Origin: Verrucomicrobiota bacterium
GTDB taxonomy: Bacteria > Verrucomicrobiota > Verrucomicrobiia > Chthoniobacterales > JAFAMB01
Assembly (NCBI GenBank): GCA_019236675.1
Contig: JAFAIO010000315.1
Span: 1-37,483, forward strand
DNA: 37,483 nt
Direction: 5' to 3'
Shown here: piece after piece, positions 1 through 9,119 of the stretch
Numbering within the stretch: position 1 is the first letter of the stretch
Layout: the number at the start of each line of letters is the position of its first letter
Notes under the pieces: model-generated
Seen by the model: the letters and a program-made list of their open reading frames with translations, nothing else
What the model was told of the DNA's origin: nothing
Databases searched by the model: none
Position numbers and translations under genes: made by a program

Positions 1-219
1 TGAGAGGTGAGGAAATCCTCCGCCCTCTGAACGATTTACAAGCTCAAAGTTGGTTCGCAACAAAACGTCTGGGCCAAAGGAAGCCTAGGCAGCTCGCACG
101 TGATGGAGCTTCTCGTAACCTGTCCTGGCGGCTGGTTTTACCTTTCACTTTTCACCTTTCACAACGCACGTCTCACCAACCACTTCTCACCTCTCACGTC
201 TCACATCTCACTCCTTGGA
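1..219. repeat. Heptamer word array with inverted partner
   Basis: No gene is seen here. Positions 135-211 hold eleven consecutive 7-bp words; ten end in CAC and the first in TAC (for example CTTTCAC, GTCTCAC, CTCTCAC, ATCTCAC). The array lies directly downstream of the stop codon of the minus-strand TPR gene that ends at 220. The left edge (1-14, TGAGAGGTGAGGAA) is the near-perfect reverse complement of 184-196, so the block can fold back on itself. The function is unknown; a transcription end structure for the TPR gene is an inference. Confidence 0.75.
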
Positions 220-2820
220 TCACTCCGGCCAAAGAAAGTGTTCCAGTCGCAGCCGGGTTAGGCGATTCTTAGCTTCTTCCGCTCGACTACTGGGAGTTGC
301 TGCCAGTTTTTGATAAATAGCCGCAGCGGATGCCCAAGATTTCTTGGACTCCAAAATCTGGGCCGCGTCGAATCCAGCCCGGAAATACCAGATTTCGCCG
401 GGCGTACCATAGTCTATGCTGAGGACATCATAGTATGCGGCCAAAGCCTCATCCCATTGACCGATTTTCTCGTGGCATTTGGCCTTCTTATACAGGGCGC
501 TCTGCCGGCAAACTGCCGAAACTCCTTCGAGCACCGCTAATGAATCAAAAGTCTTAATGGCTTCACGGTACTCGGCTTCGTCTTTCGATCCTAAAGTGAA
601 TTCCGCATCTCCTTTGGCATCCATGGCTTCGCACCGAATGTCGGTAGGAACGGTTTGGTTCAATAGATCGTTCAGCAGAACAATCGCTTCCCGATCCTGC
701 AAAGCTTGTCTTTTAGTCAATGCCTGTTCCAGGCGTGCCCGGTAGCGAAGCGAACCGTTAATCTTGTAAACGTCCTCAAACAGCTCGACGGCGTGATCCA
801 TCGACGCGGAGTTCAGGCTCTTGCGAGCGGCTTCACCAGCCAGAAATAGGGCCGTCTCCAGCAGCGGCGAATCAGGGTCTTCTTCGGAGACCAGCTCAAA
901 TTGGGTCTGAGCATTTGGATAATCGTCTTGCCGAAAGTAAACTTCTCCCAGCTTTATTCGGATTTCCGGTCTGAAATGGGAATGCGGATATTTTTGGAGA
1001 AAATCTTGAGCCAGGAGCGACACGTTGGCGATCGGTTGATTGGTGTCATCGGCGGCTGCAAAAAATTCCAGTCGCGCTTTCTCTTCTTGGGTAGGGCTAT
1101 CGTCGGTAGCCACCTGGGTGAGTTCAGATTTTAGCCGGCTGCGATCCGAAGGCGACTGTGTAAAGGCGATTTCAGCCAGGGCTAAATGAGCTCGGAATCG
1201 ATGAGGATCTTCGGCAAAATCGGCCAGAAATTGGCGCAAGTTTTTTTCCGCGATCGCGCTTCCGCCTTTAGCTTGTAACATTGCCTTTTCGAACTCGAGC
1301 GCCGCGCGTTCGGATTCAGTGCCAGATAAGCGCGATAGCGCTTCGGCTGGTTGGCGATAGAGAGTCTCGTTACCGAGGCACAGGGCGGAAATGGCGGCAT
1401 TATACAGAAAGCGACCCCGGTTAGGCGTCGGTCCTTGGCTGAGCTGTGTGTAGAGGTCGAACGCGGAGGTGAAATTTTTCCCCTGGAACAAAGCATCCGC
1501 TAAAACTTCCTGAACGCCGGCCCGGTCAGCGGCGCTAGCATTGCTATTCGCCGCTAGCCATTGATTCGCGATCCCGACTGCCTCCCCGAAATTTCCATCC
1601 GCATCCAATTGCTGAGCCAGTGATATCACCGCCGCGCCGGCCAGTGGGTGGCTGGCGTGATCCGTAATGAATTGTCTCAGCAAGTTCAGCCCGTTCGTGT
1701 GCGAACCGATCTTGAGCTCGAGCTTGCCAAGGTAAAATTGGGCCAGTACCGGTCTATCCGAGCCTGACTGTTTCGGATCTTCCTGCGCCCAGCGGATCAG
1801 ATCGTCCAAAGAAGGGGTTTGTTCGAGCAAATAGATTGAATATAGGGCCTGAAAAAGGTCTGGCAGGTTTTCCGTCTGAGGTTGCTCGCCGATGATTTTC
1901 TCGACGATCGATTCGGCCTCTTCGTACTCTTTTCGCGCGATGTAAGTGTTTGCTAACCCGAGCCGAGCGATGGTGGTGACGCGCGAACTTTGTCCTGATT
2001 CAGATTTTAAGACTTGTTGAAAGCTGTTCTCGGCGGCATCGAGGTCTCCCGTTACCAACGAAAGCCGGCCGGAGAGCGCCTCTTTTCGGGCCGATTGCAC
2101 CCGGTCGGGATGATCTACCTTAGCCAGCAAATCCCGAGCTGCCTTAAAATCAGAAAGTTGGAGTTCCAATTCTGCCGCCATTAAAAACGGTTTGGCATCG
2201 CTCAAGGTTTGATCCTTGATCAGTGGCGATAGCGTCTGCAAAGCTTCGTGCGTAGCGCCTAGCTGTTGTTGGGCCTCCGCGAGACCGAGTCGGGCCTCGA
2301 CGATATCGCCGCCGACATTCGGATCCTTTACAATCTCCGACCACATGGTTTCGGCCTCTGCCCATCGACCGGAACGCAGCAATGCTTCAGCGTTCAAACT
2401 CCGGCCAACGATCGAATTCAGAGCCTGTGAATCTAAAACCTGGAGGGCCGCAGCCGGCTGATCGGTGGATAGTAAGCACTTGGCTAACAGGAGCTTTGCT
2501 TCAGCCACGTGCGTGACACCGGGTGCGGCTAGATAGTTGCGAAGCTTTTGAATGCTAACCTCAGGAATTCCTTCTTGGTCAGCCCGCACCGCTTCTTCGT
2601 ACAAATCCGCGGAAGCAATGACGGGGAGGAGGATAAGAGAAAAAAATATGCAGGCTAGTCGCGGCGTCGCATGCCCAGCGCCTGGAGGGGAGCCGCTTTT
2701 TAATTGGGCAGTTCTATCGGGTGGCAGCCGGCGGCTCCCGCGAACGTCCCAGCGCAATGTTTGTTCCCAGCGTCTCTGTTCCGATGGTGACCGATTTGCA
2801 CGCCGCCCATAGCCTTGCAT
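220..2820 (-). CDS. Secreted tetratricopeptide-repeat protein
   Basis: This is a long protein made almost entirely of helical TPR-like pairs, with recurring A-x-x-x-L/Y-x-A patterns such as ALQVLDSQAL, AEAETMWSEI and YPNAQTQFELV. A hydrophobic stretch (LACIFFSLILLPVIASA) just before DLYEEAVRAD looks like a Sec signal peptide, so the mature protein is probably periplasmic or attached to the outer membrane as an assembly scaffold. The start is uncertain. No ATG lies just before the signal segment. The nearest in-frame ATG is at 2820 (866 residues), with a TTG at 2757 in between. An open frame continues to 3108, but that part is antisense to uvrA and unlikely to be coding. The residues before the signal segment are encoded by an inverted repeat element. 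The gene lies downstream of uvrA on the same strand. The exact role is not recognisable. Confidence 0.8.
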   Translation of the reverse strand: MQGYGRRANRSPSEQRRWEQTLRWDVRGSRRLPPDRTAQLKSGSPPGAGHATPRLACIFFSLILLPVIASADLYEEAVRADQEGIPEVSIQKLRNYLAAPGVTHVAEAKLLLAKCLLSTDQPAAALQVLDSQALNSIVGRSLNAEALLRSGRWAEAETMWSEIVKDPNVGGDIVEARLGLAEAQQQLGATHEALQTLSPLIKDQTLSDAKPFLMAAELELQLSDFKAARDLLAKVDHPDRVQSARKEALSGRLSLVTGDLDAAENSFQQVLKSESGQSSRVTTIARLGLANTYIARKEYEEAESIVEKIIGEQPQTENLPDLFQALYSIYLLEQTPSLDDLIRWAQEDPKQSGSDRPVLAQFYLGKLELKIGSHTNGLNLLRQFITDHASHPLAGAAVISLAQQLDADGNFGEAVGIANQWLAANSNASAADRAGVQEVLADALFQGKNFTSAFDLYTQLSQGPTPNRGRFLYNAAISALCLGNETLYRQPAEALSRLSGTESERAALEFEKAMLQAKGGSAIAEKNLRQFLADFAEDPHRFRAHLALAEIAFTQSPSDRSRLKSELTQVATDDSPTQEEKARLEFFAAADDTNQPIANVSLLAQDFLQKYPHSHFRPEIRIKLGEVYFRQDDYPNAQTQFELVSEEDPDSPLLETALFLAGEAARKSLNSASMDHAVELFEDVYKINGSLRYRARLEQALTKRQALQDREAIVLLNDLLNQTVPTDIRCEAMDAKGDAEFTLGSKDEAEYREAIKTFDSLAVLEGVSAVCRQSALYKKAKCHEKIGQWDEALAAYYDVLSIDYGTPGEIWYFRAGFDAAQILESKKSWASAAAIYQKLAATPSSRAEEAKNRLTRLRLEHFLWPE

Positions 2821-2918
2821 CGCGCGGAAATGTTCCCGGGAGCCGCCTGTTTTACCCCGAAGGCTTTCGGCGGCAGCCACGTAGAGCTGCCCAATCGAAA
2901 AGCGGCTCCCCTCCAGGC
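2681..2918. repeat. Inverted repeat element with GGAGCCGC ends
   Basis: Positions 2681-2711 and 2888-2918 are inverted copies of each other, about 31 bp with roughly three differences. Both contain GGAGGGGAGCCGCTTTT and an ATTGGGCAG block. The inner edges repeat a CGGGAGCCGCC word (2837-2847 against 2732-2742). The element fills the gap between uvrA and the TPR gene and overlaps the 5' part of the TPR reading frame. It resembles a small non-autonomous palindromic element, with no coding capacity seen. Confidence 0.65.
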
Positions 2919-2966
2919 CGTGGGTGGCTTGATCACGCGGGTCACTCGTGCCTGTACCCACTCGCT

Positions 2967-5870
2967 TCAGGATCCCGCGCATTCGAACATTCTCCGCAAA
3001 TAGCGCCCTGTGTGGCTGGCTTCTACCTCGGCGATGTACTCCGGCGGACCTTGGGCAATGACCATTCCGCCTTCGACGCCGCCTTCTGGTCCGAGATCGA
3101 TGACCCAATCCGCGGTTTTGATTACCTCAAGGTTATGCTCAATGACGATTAGAGTGTTGCCTTGATTCCGAAGTTTTATCAGAACATCGAGGAGTTGGCG
3201 GATATCGGCGAAGTGAAGACCGGTCGTCGGTTCGTCCAGGATATACATTGTGCGTCCAGTCGCCTTTTTTGCGAGCTCCGCCGCTAATTTTACCCGTTGC
3301 GCTTCTCCTCCGGAAAGTTGGGTGCCGGATTGCCCCAGCGTCAGATAGCCCAGACCAACATCGACGAGCGGTTCCAATCGGTCATAGATCGCGGGCACAT
3401 TGCGGAAAAACCTGGCCGCCTCATCAACCGACATCGCCAGGATATCCGCGATGTTCTTTCCCCGATAGGTGATTTCCAGCGTCTCCCGGTTGTAGCGGGC
3501 GCCCCGGCAGATCTCACACTCAACGTAGACATCTGCGAGAAAGTGCATCTCGATTTTGATCACACCGTCGCCCTGACAATTCTCGCAGCGGCCTCCCTTC
3601 AGGTTAAAGCTAAACCGTCCGCTATCGTACCCGCGTATTCGGGCGGCCGGTAATTGGCTAAACAGCTCCCGAATTGGACCAAACGCGCCGGAGTAGGTCG
3701 CTGCATTCGAACGCGGCGTACGACCGATCGGACTTTGGTCGATGACGATTGCCTTGTCGACCTGGTCCAAGCCGAGTAGGCGATCGTGCGCACCCGGTTT
3801 ATCTTTGGATTGGTAAAAGTGCCGAAAGAGGGCACGCCGGAGGATATCGTCCACCAGGGTCGATTTACCGCTGCCGGAAACGCCGGTCACGCACACTAAA
3901 CAGCCTAAGGGAAACGATATGTTGAGATCCCGAAGGTTATTTTCCCGGGCGCCGGTTACCGTTAGCCAGCCTTCGGAGCCAGGCTCCGGCAGCCTGCCTC
4001 GGTTGTACAGGGTTCCGCGGGGCTGCACCCGGGATCGCGGTACCGGTATCTGGAGCGCTCCTTTAAGGTATTGGCCGGTGAGAGATTCTTCGCTCGATTC
4101 GATATCTGCCACTGAACCGGCTGCCACGATCTGACCTCCGCGGGGTCCGGCGCCTGGTCCGAGATCAATGACATAGTCGGCAGCTCGAATGGTGTCTTCG
4201 TCGTGCTCGACTACAACCACGGTATTCCCCATGTCACGGAGCCGTTTCAGGGTTTGGATCAGGCGGTCATTGTCGCGTTGATGGAGGCCGATGCTGGGCT
4301 CATCCAGTACATACAGAACGCCGGCCAATCCGGACCCGATTTGGGTGCCTAACCGGATACGCTGAGCTTCACCACCGGAAAGTGTTCCGCTCTCCCGATT
4401 CAACGTGAGATACCCGAGGCCTACCTCAGCCAAAAAACGTAACCGGGCTGTGATCTCCCTGAGCACTTCGGCAGCTACGTGTTTCTGATGCTTCGAAAGC
4501 GCGATTTCAGCAAGGAAACCCAACGAGTTTTCGATCGTTAACTGGCAAAATTGGTGGATGTTGACCTCAACACCCTTTGCGTTTTCGATCGTGACCGCAA
4601 GGATTTCCGGGCGTAAGCGGGCTCCGTTGCAAACTTCGCACGGCCGTCTGCCTTGGAAGCTCTTTAATCGGGCGCGAGTGAACTCGCTTTCGGTGTTTTT
4701 TCTCAGTTGTTCCAGCTGAGCCAAAACACCTTCGAAAGGTTTTTCGACATCCCGGCTTCCGAACTTGAATCGAAGCGCCAAGTCACCGGTGCCGTAGAGG
4801 ACAGCATCACGGCAATTTGCGGGCAAATCCGCAAACGGCGATTCCAGGTTACCTTTGTAAGCTTCAACCAGAGAGCCCAACAGGGCTTGATGGTAGGCAT
4901 GAATGCGTTTGCTCGCCTTGCGCCAGGGTGCGATCGCACCATCTCCCAAGGGTCGAGCCAAATCCGGGATCACCAACTCAGGATCGAAATAGCTGACAGA
5001 ACCAAGCCCTTGGCAATTCGGGCAAGCGCCGGCTAAGCTGTTGAAAGAGAAATGTTTGGGGGTCAGTTCCGGCAAAATGAACTCGGTCTTGGGATTACAA
5101 AATTCGGTCGAGTAGGCGAGTTCTTCCCAGTTTTCCGAGTTTGGCAGTTGCCGGCTGATCACGATGCGATTGCCGCCCCATTTTAACGCGGTGTCGATGG
5201 AATCGGCCAAGCGAGTGCGTACTCCTTCGCGCAACACCAACCGGTCAACGACGATCTCGATCGTATGCCGGCTATCTTTCGCCAGGCGGATTGGTTCCGG
5301 CCGGGCCAGCTCTAATATGTCTCCATCGACGCGGACTCGAACGAAGCCTTCTCGGCGGATCTTTTCCAGAACGTCGCGGAACTCTCCTATTTCGTGCCGG
5401 ACCACCGGAGCGATCACCAGAAACCTGGTTTCTTCCGGGTAAGTCAGAATTTGATCGACGATTTGCTGGGGCGTCTGTTTAAAGACTTTTTCTCCCGTAG
5501 CGGGATCGTGCGGTTGGCCGATTGCCGAAAAGAGCAGCCGCAGATAGTCATAAATTTCCGTCGTGGTTGCAATGGTTGATCGCGGGTTCGCGACCGATCC
5601 TCGCTGCTCAATGGCGATGGCCGGCGACAGACCCTCGATAAAGTCGACATCCGGCTTTTCCATCTTATCGAGAAATTGGCGGGCGTACGCAGAGAGACTT
5701 TCCACGTATCGACGTTGTCCTTCCGCGTACAGCGTATCAAAGGCGAGGGAGGACTTGCCCGATCCGCTCATACCGGTTATGACAACCAGTTTTTCTCGCG
5801 GAAACTCGACGTTAACTCCTTTAAGATTGTGCTGGCGAGCGCCTACAATGCGAATATTCTCCGCAGCCAT
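2967..5870 (-). CDS. uvrA: Excinuclease ABC subunit A
   Basis: UvrA is the damage-recognition ATPase of nucleotide excision repair. It dimerises, scans DNA with UvrB and loads UvrB on lesions in the cytoplasm. The protein has 967 residues, within the usual range of about 940-970. The first ABC module carries Walker A GMSGSGKSS at about residues 33-41 and the signature LSGGEAQRI. The second carries GVSGSGKST and LSGGEAQRV. Zinc-binding pairs are visible as CPNCQG, CEVCNG, CENCQG and CEICRG. The start MAAENIRIVGARQHNLKGV is typical of the family. It stands alone, followed by a repeat-filled gap. No frameshift or lost motif is seen and the identification is secure. Confidence 0.98.
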   Translation of the reverse strand: MAAENIRIVGARQHNLKGVNVEFPREKLVVITGMSGSGKSSLAFDTLYAEGQRRYVESLSAYARQFLDKMEKPDVDFIEGLSPAIAIEQRGSVANPRSTIATTTEIYDYLRLLFSAIGQPHDPATGEKVFKQTPQQIVDQILTYPEETRFLVIAPVVRHEIGEFRDVLEKIRREGFVRVRVDGDILELARPEPIRLAKDSRHTIEIVVDRLVLREGVRTRLADSIDTALKWGGNRIVISRQLPNSENWEELAYSTEFCNPKTEFILPELTPKHFSFNSLAGACPNCQGLGSVSYFDPELVIPDLARPLGDGAIAPWRKASKRIHAYHQALLGSLVEAYKGNLESPFADLPANCRDAVLYGTGDLALRFKFGSRDVEKPFEGVLAQLEQLRKNTESEFTRARLKSFQGRRPCEVCNGARLRPEILAVTIENAKGVEVNIHQFCQLTIENSLGFLAEIALSKHQKHVAAEVLREITARLRFLAEVGLGYLTLNRESGTLSGGEAQRIRLGTQIGSGLAGVLYVLDEPSIGLHQRDNDRLIQTLKRLRDMGNTVVVVEHDEDTIRAADYVIDLGPGAGPRGGQIVAAGSVADIESSEESLTGQYLKGALQIPVPRSRVQPRGTLYNRGRLPEPGSEGWLTVTGARENNLRDLNISFPLGCLVCVTGVSGSGKSTLVDDILRRALFRHFYQSKDKPGAHDRLLGLDQVDKAIVIDQSPIGRTPRSNAATYSGAFGPIRELFSQLPAARIRGYDSGRFSFNLKGGRCENCQGDGVIKIEMHFLADVYVECEICRGARYNRETLEITYRGKNIADILAMSVDEAARFFRNVPAIYDRLEPLVDVGLGYLTLGQSGTQLSGGEAQRVKLAAELAKKATGRTMYILDEPTTGLHFADIRQLLDVLIKLRNQGNTLIVIEHNLEVIKTADWVIDLGPEGGVEGGMVIAQGPPEYIAEVEASHTGRYLRRMFECAGS

Positions 5871-6157
5871 CGGTTCAAAACCCGTAAACTACCACCAAAG
5901 CACAAGACGACGGGCGGGACCAGCGGTTTTCGGCGGAAGGAGCCAGGAGGGGAATCTCTGCCTTATGGAAACCGTGGGCTCCGCGAACAAATAGGACTTA
6001 TGCGACCGATGAGATCTATGTGTTCAGGCCCCATGACTCTCATGAGCCACATCAGTTCTCGGCGCCCACATCACATACTGTCGTGGCATGTCGACACGCC
6101 CACACCCCTCCTAGCTCCTAGATTCTAGCTCCTAGGTCCTGGGTGGCATGGTCCGCC
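5871..6157. repeat. Intergenic gap with CTCCTAG heptamers
   Basis: No gene is seen in this gap upstream of uvrA. Positions 6108-6142 contain five 7-bp words in register (CTCCTAG, CTCCTAG, ATTCTAG, CTCCTAG, GTCCTGG). They begin about 16 bases past the stop codon of the NtrC-type gene that ends at 6158. The middle of the gap (about 5989-6053) has weak copies of the GGACTTATG and CCCATGACTC words seen at 30265-30337. The uvrA promoter must lie in this gap; I could not pick a convincing SOS box by eye. Confidence 0.6.
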
Positions 6158-7531
6158 TTACCCGCTGATATTATACTTCTGCAGCCGCCGGTAGAAGGCG
6201 CTCCGGCTTAGCCCTAAGGCTTTGGCCGCCGTAATCGCATTTCCGTTGTGCCGGTCGAGCGCTTTCCGGATGAGATGCGCTTCTACGGACTCGAGGTCCA
6301 TCTCTTCCAGGAGGCCGGCTCGGCTCTGCTGGGCAGTCTGTAAGCCCAGATCTCCCGGTTCGATGACATCGGAACGGGACAATAAAACGGCTCTCTCCAT
6401 CACGTGGCGAAGTTCTCGGACGTTTCCGGGCCAGTTGTGTTGGCGCAGTGCATCCACCGCCTTCGGTGAAATCTCGCCGATCTTTTTGCGGTAGCGCACG
6501 GCGAGTTCGTCCAAAAATACCTTTACCAGAGCCGGAATGTCGTCTCGGCGTTCGCGCAGCGAAGGTAGATGGATCTGAATCGTGTTCAGCCGGAAGTAGA
6601 GATCCTCTCTGAATTTCCCGGCCTCAATATCCTTTATCAGGTCAGCGTTAGTGGCACTCAGTAACCGCGTATTCGCTTTTTGGGTCCGAGAGGAACCCAC
6701 TCGCTCGAATTCGCCGGTCTCCAACACTCGGAGGATCTTGGCTTGTTGGGAGCCGGTCAAATTAGCGATCTCGTCGAGGAATAGAGTTCCTCCGTCGGCG
6801 AGCTCGAATCGACCCACGCGATCAGAGCGTGCGTCCGTAAACGCGCCTTTCACGTGCCCGAACATTTCGCTTTCGAACAATGTCTCCGGGATACCGCCCA
6901 TGTTGACACTGATCAACGGTTGTTGCACCCGGCCTGATAGCCGGTGCAGCATCCGCGCCACGACACCCTTACCAGTGCCATTCTCGCCCGTGATCAAAAT
7001 GTTCGCGTCGGATGGCGCCACCTGTTCCACGATTCTTTGCACCTCCTGCATAGCGGGAGATAGAGCCACAAAGTCGGAGATTGGATTTTGGGCGTTTCTC
7101 AGTACGAGGTTTTCGGCCTCCAGGCGTTCTTTGCCCTTGAGAGCGGCGCGCAACTGGATTTGAGTTCTTACAATCGAAAGAAGCCGTTCGTTCTCCCATG
7201 GTTTTTGGAGAAAATCTTTAGCTCCCGCCTGAACGGCTTCGACTGCAAGCGGGATCGATCCCCAGGCCGTCATCACCACCGCCGGCAGTGACGGATCAAT
7301 CTGTTGAACCCGCCGGAGCAGATCGAGACCCTCCTGACCTGAAGTGCGGTCCTGATGATAATTCATATCCATCAGGAGGAGATCGAACTCGCCCTTACCC
7401 AGGGCAGCGATCGCTGCCTCCGGGCTCTCAACACAGGTTGTGTGGTAGCCTTCCGCAGAACATATAAACGAGAGGGCGCTTAATATCTCCGGTTGATCAT
7501 CAGCAATAAGGATTTTAGCGCGATTCGGCAT
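6158..7531 (-). CDS. Sigma-54 activator response regulator (NtrC family)
   Basis: This 457-residue protein has the three standard parts of an NtrC-type activator. The receiver domain has the acidic pair D11/D12, predicted phospho-acceptor D55, T88 and K110. The AAA+ domain has Walker A GENGTGKG at 182-189 and Walker B GGTLFLDEI at about 247-255. A Fis-type helix-turn-helix lies at the C terminus (ALGLSRSAFYRRLQKY). It should use ATP to remodel sigma-54 RNA polymerase at distant enhancers. The sigma-54 contact loop reads GAFTDA (229-234) instead of the commoner GAFTGA. No histidine kinase is next to it, so its partner and targets are unknown. The start ATG is unambiguous. Confidence 0.93.
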   Translation of the reverse strand: MPNRAKILIADDQPEILSALSFICSAEGYHTTCVESPEAAIAALGKGEFDLLLMDMNYHQDRTSGQEGLDLLRRVQQIDPSLPAVVMTAWGSIPLAVEAVQAGAKDFLQKPWENERLLSIVRTQIQLRAALKGKERLEAENLVLRNAQNPISDFVALSPAMQEVQRIVEQVAPSDANILITGENGTGKGVVARMLHRLSGRVQQPLISVNMGGIPETLFESEMFGHVKGAFTDARSDRVGRFELADGGTLFLDEIANLTGSQQAKILRVLETGEFERVGSSRTQKANTRLLSATNADLIKDIEAGKFREDLYFRLNTIQIHLPSLRERRDDIPALVKVFLDELAVRYRKKIGEISPKAVDALRQHNWPGNVRELRHVMERAVLLSRSDVIEPGDLGLQTAQQSRAGLLEEMDLESVEAHLIRKALDRHNGNAITAAKALGLSRSAFYRRLQKYNISG

Positions 7532-7859
7532 CTTCAGACAGGGCGCGAGATATCGGGGTGCGGTTCCCTTAACTCCTCTAAGAAAGAGGGTTTACGCTCA
7601 TTCGTAAAGCAGAATGGTGTGGCCGGTTTGGATCGTCCTCGTACTCGTCCTCGACTTGGGGTGCACGTGGCCTCAATCGTGGCTATGGATCGGGCCCGCT
7701 CCAAACACAATAGTCCCATTTGTCCCATAAGTCCCATCCGTTGCACGTCTGAAGGTGTTGTTCCTGCTCGGAGCGCAGTGACATGGAGAACCCCGCCCAA
7801 ATCGAGGACGAGGACGACGACGAGGACGAGTACGATATGGGAATGCCGACTGCCAAGCC
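7532..7859. repeat. Composite repeat: GAGGAC words flanking TCCCAT nonamers
   Basis: No gene is seen here. A TCGTCCTCG-type block at about 7638-7660 and a GAGGACGAGGAC-type block at about 7802-7830 form inverted outer arms. Between them, 7711-7737 holds three 9-bp words (TAGTCCCAT, TTGTCCCAT, AAGTCCCAT). The right end, after the methyltransferase stop codon, carries a CCCATATCGTACTCG word (minus strand) that recurs after the stop codon of the dehydrogenase at 23442. The same outer and inner arrangement is repeated at 23455-23683. Confidence 0.75.
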
Positions 7860-8561
7860 CTACCCGACCTTCTTAAACCAAACCTTCGCCCGATCGATAT
7901 GGGCTCCGCGCCCGATAAAGAATTGCTTTAATGCGGGCGTATAAAAGGATCCGTCCTCTTCCGGATTCATCCCCAGGAAGATCTCTCCGCCGGGCTTGAG
8001 GAACCGCTTCTGCAAATCATCGAGAAAGAAGGACCATTCCTTTGAGGTCCAGAGGTTGGAGCGCTTATGGCCATTGAAACAGATAGAGAAAGCAGTGACC
8101 ATATCGAATCGCTCACCGAGATCCGGCAAAGGTTCATGCGCTTTGATCTCCCAAACCGTCCTCTTCAGCCCAAACAGCTCGAAGAGCTCTCCATACATCG
8201 GCGGCTCAGGAATATCTAAACCGACGCCCGAGTGCCCGAGGTATCGCGCAACCAAGAGAAACCAGCCTGCGCCACTACCCAAATCGAGGATCCGCAACGG
8301 TCGCGGACGAGCGGTCAAACGAAGCTCTTGCGCGCGCCGGATGTTAAGGCGGAGCCAACGGTTCGCGTCTAAATATTTAGGCCAATGCGTCCGTTCGCCC
8401 GGGACCGAAAATTGGTCGCGGATTTTAGCAAATCCTGCCAAATCAATTTTCTTGATGATTTCCTGGGGATCGATCGGATGCCGCCATCGATGGTAAGCGT
8501 TGCTGGTGCTTAACCAAGCAGTTCCATCGACCAATTTCGCGATTTTATTAGCAACACGCAT
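7860..8561 (-). CDS. Class I SAM-dependent methyltransferase
   Basis: This 233-residue protein has a Rossmann-type methyltransferase core. The SAM-binding motif I reads ILDLGSGAGWFLLVA, followed by GVGLDI as the acidic end of strand 2, FDMVTAF as motif II/III and FLKPGGEIFLGM near motif post-III. The N-terminal 90 residues form a basic, Trp-rich lead (WLSTSNAYHRWRHP) that may set the substrate. The substrate cannot be told from the sequence; small molecules or glycan-linked sugars are possible. The start MRVANKIAKLV lies downstream of a CTTTGTGGTGAA word. Its 3' end faces the composite repeat of the neighbouring gap. It is on the same strand as its neighbours, but repeats on both sides argue against a tight operon. 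Confidence 0.8.
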   Translation of the reverse strand: MRVANKIAKLVDGTAWLSTSNAYHRWRHPIDPQEIIKKIDLAGFAKIRDQFSVPGERTHWPKYLDANRWLRLNIRRAQELRLTARPRPLRILDLGSGAGWFLLVARYLGHSGVGLDIPEPPMYGELFELFGLKRTVWEIKAHEPLPDLGERFDMVTAFSICFNGHKRSNLWTSKEWSFFLDDLQKRFLKPGGEIFLGMNPEEDGSFYTPALKQFFIGRGAHIDRAKVWFKKVG

Positions 8562-8590
8562 TCTAAAACTGAAAAGACCTGAACAAAAAC

Positions 8591-8710
8591 TTCACCACAA
8601 AGACACAGAAGTTCAACGCCGACATCGCCGGCATCGCCGTGAACGCCGCGAACGTCCTAGTAGCATCTTCGCTCTCACTCGTTCCCGCCGTTCCCGGCGA
8701 TGTCGGCGTT
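8591..8710. repeat. GC-rich inverted repeat with TTTGTGGTGAA word
   Basis: Positions 8615-8631 (AACGCCGACATCGCCGG) are the exact reverse complement of 8694-8710, directly after the stop codon of the RsbW-like gene. The inner part contains a GACGTTC..CTAGTAGGA-type segment also found at about 22205-22230. On the side facing the methyltransferase, 8591-8610 reads on the minus strand as TTCTGTGTCTTTGTGGTGAA, a word that precedes two other start codons in this window (21888 and 22294). Confidence 0.75.
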
Positions 8711-8711
8711 A

Positions 8712-9119
8712 TTATTGAGCATCGCCGTTGTTGGACTTGAATTTTGTGAGGACGAGTGTGGTGCCTCGGCTCTTGCGCTGATAGTCGACTTGATCAAAGG
8801 CGTGACGAATCAAGTGCAACCCGAGACCGCCTGGGCGCACATGATCCAGCGGCCGGCCTTGGACCACCTCGGGTTGATCGCCGAAATCTCTCAACCGGAA
8901 GCGCACACCGCCAGAATACGTCTGCAGTGATAACGTGATCAGTTTGTCCTCGGCCAGATGGTAAGCGTGCCGGATAATATTTGTGCACGCCTCATCAACT
9001 CCCAGCACCATCAGATCGATTTGGCGCGCCGGGAAACCTTGCTCTTGCAAAAATTGCCGGACGCAACTGCGGACAAGACCCAAGTTGGCCGGGTGGCTGG
9101 CAAACTCTAGCTTCTTCAT
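8712..9119 (-). CDS. RsbW-like anti-sigma factor kinase (HATPase_c_2)
   Basis: This small protein of 135 residues has the GHKL ATPase fold used by anti-sigma serine kinases. The N box is DEACTNIIRHAY (about 42-53), the G1 region is LRDFGDQP and the G2 region is GGLGLHLI. In the Bacillus RsbW/SpoIIAB family, such proteins hold a sigma factor or an anti-sigma antagonist and phosphorylate the antagonist. Its start codon overlaps the stop codon of the upstream phosphatase by 4 bp, so the two are probably translated together. Neither a STAS-domain antagonist nor a sigma factor is nearby, so the remaining partners must lie elsewhere in the genome. The family assignment is firm; the target is unknown. 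Confidence 0.88.
   Translation of the reverse strand: MKKLEFASHPANLGLVRSCVRQFLQEQGFPARQIDLMVLGVDEACTNIIRHAYHLAEDKLITLSLQTYSGGVRFRLRDFGDQPEVVQGRPLDHVRPGGLGLHLIRHAFDQVDYQRKSRGTTLVLTKFKSNNGDAQ

Noticed and set aside
2821-3108. N-terminal extension of the TPR reading frame
   Set aside because: It is antisense to the 3' end of uvrA, Arg-rich and without any domain; it is open only by chance and because of the repeat element.
2721-3152. 143-codon plus-strand frame across the uvrA/TPR junction
   Set aside because: It is antisense to uvrA and made largely of the inverted repeat element; no domain is visible.
7088-7291. Plus-strand frames inside the NtrC-type gene and similar antisense frames elsewhere
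   Set aside because: These are shadows of strongly conserved genes on the other strand, with no motifs of their own.
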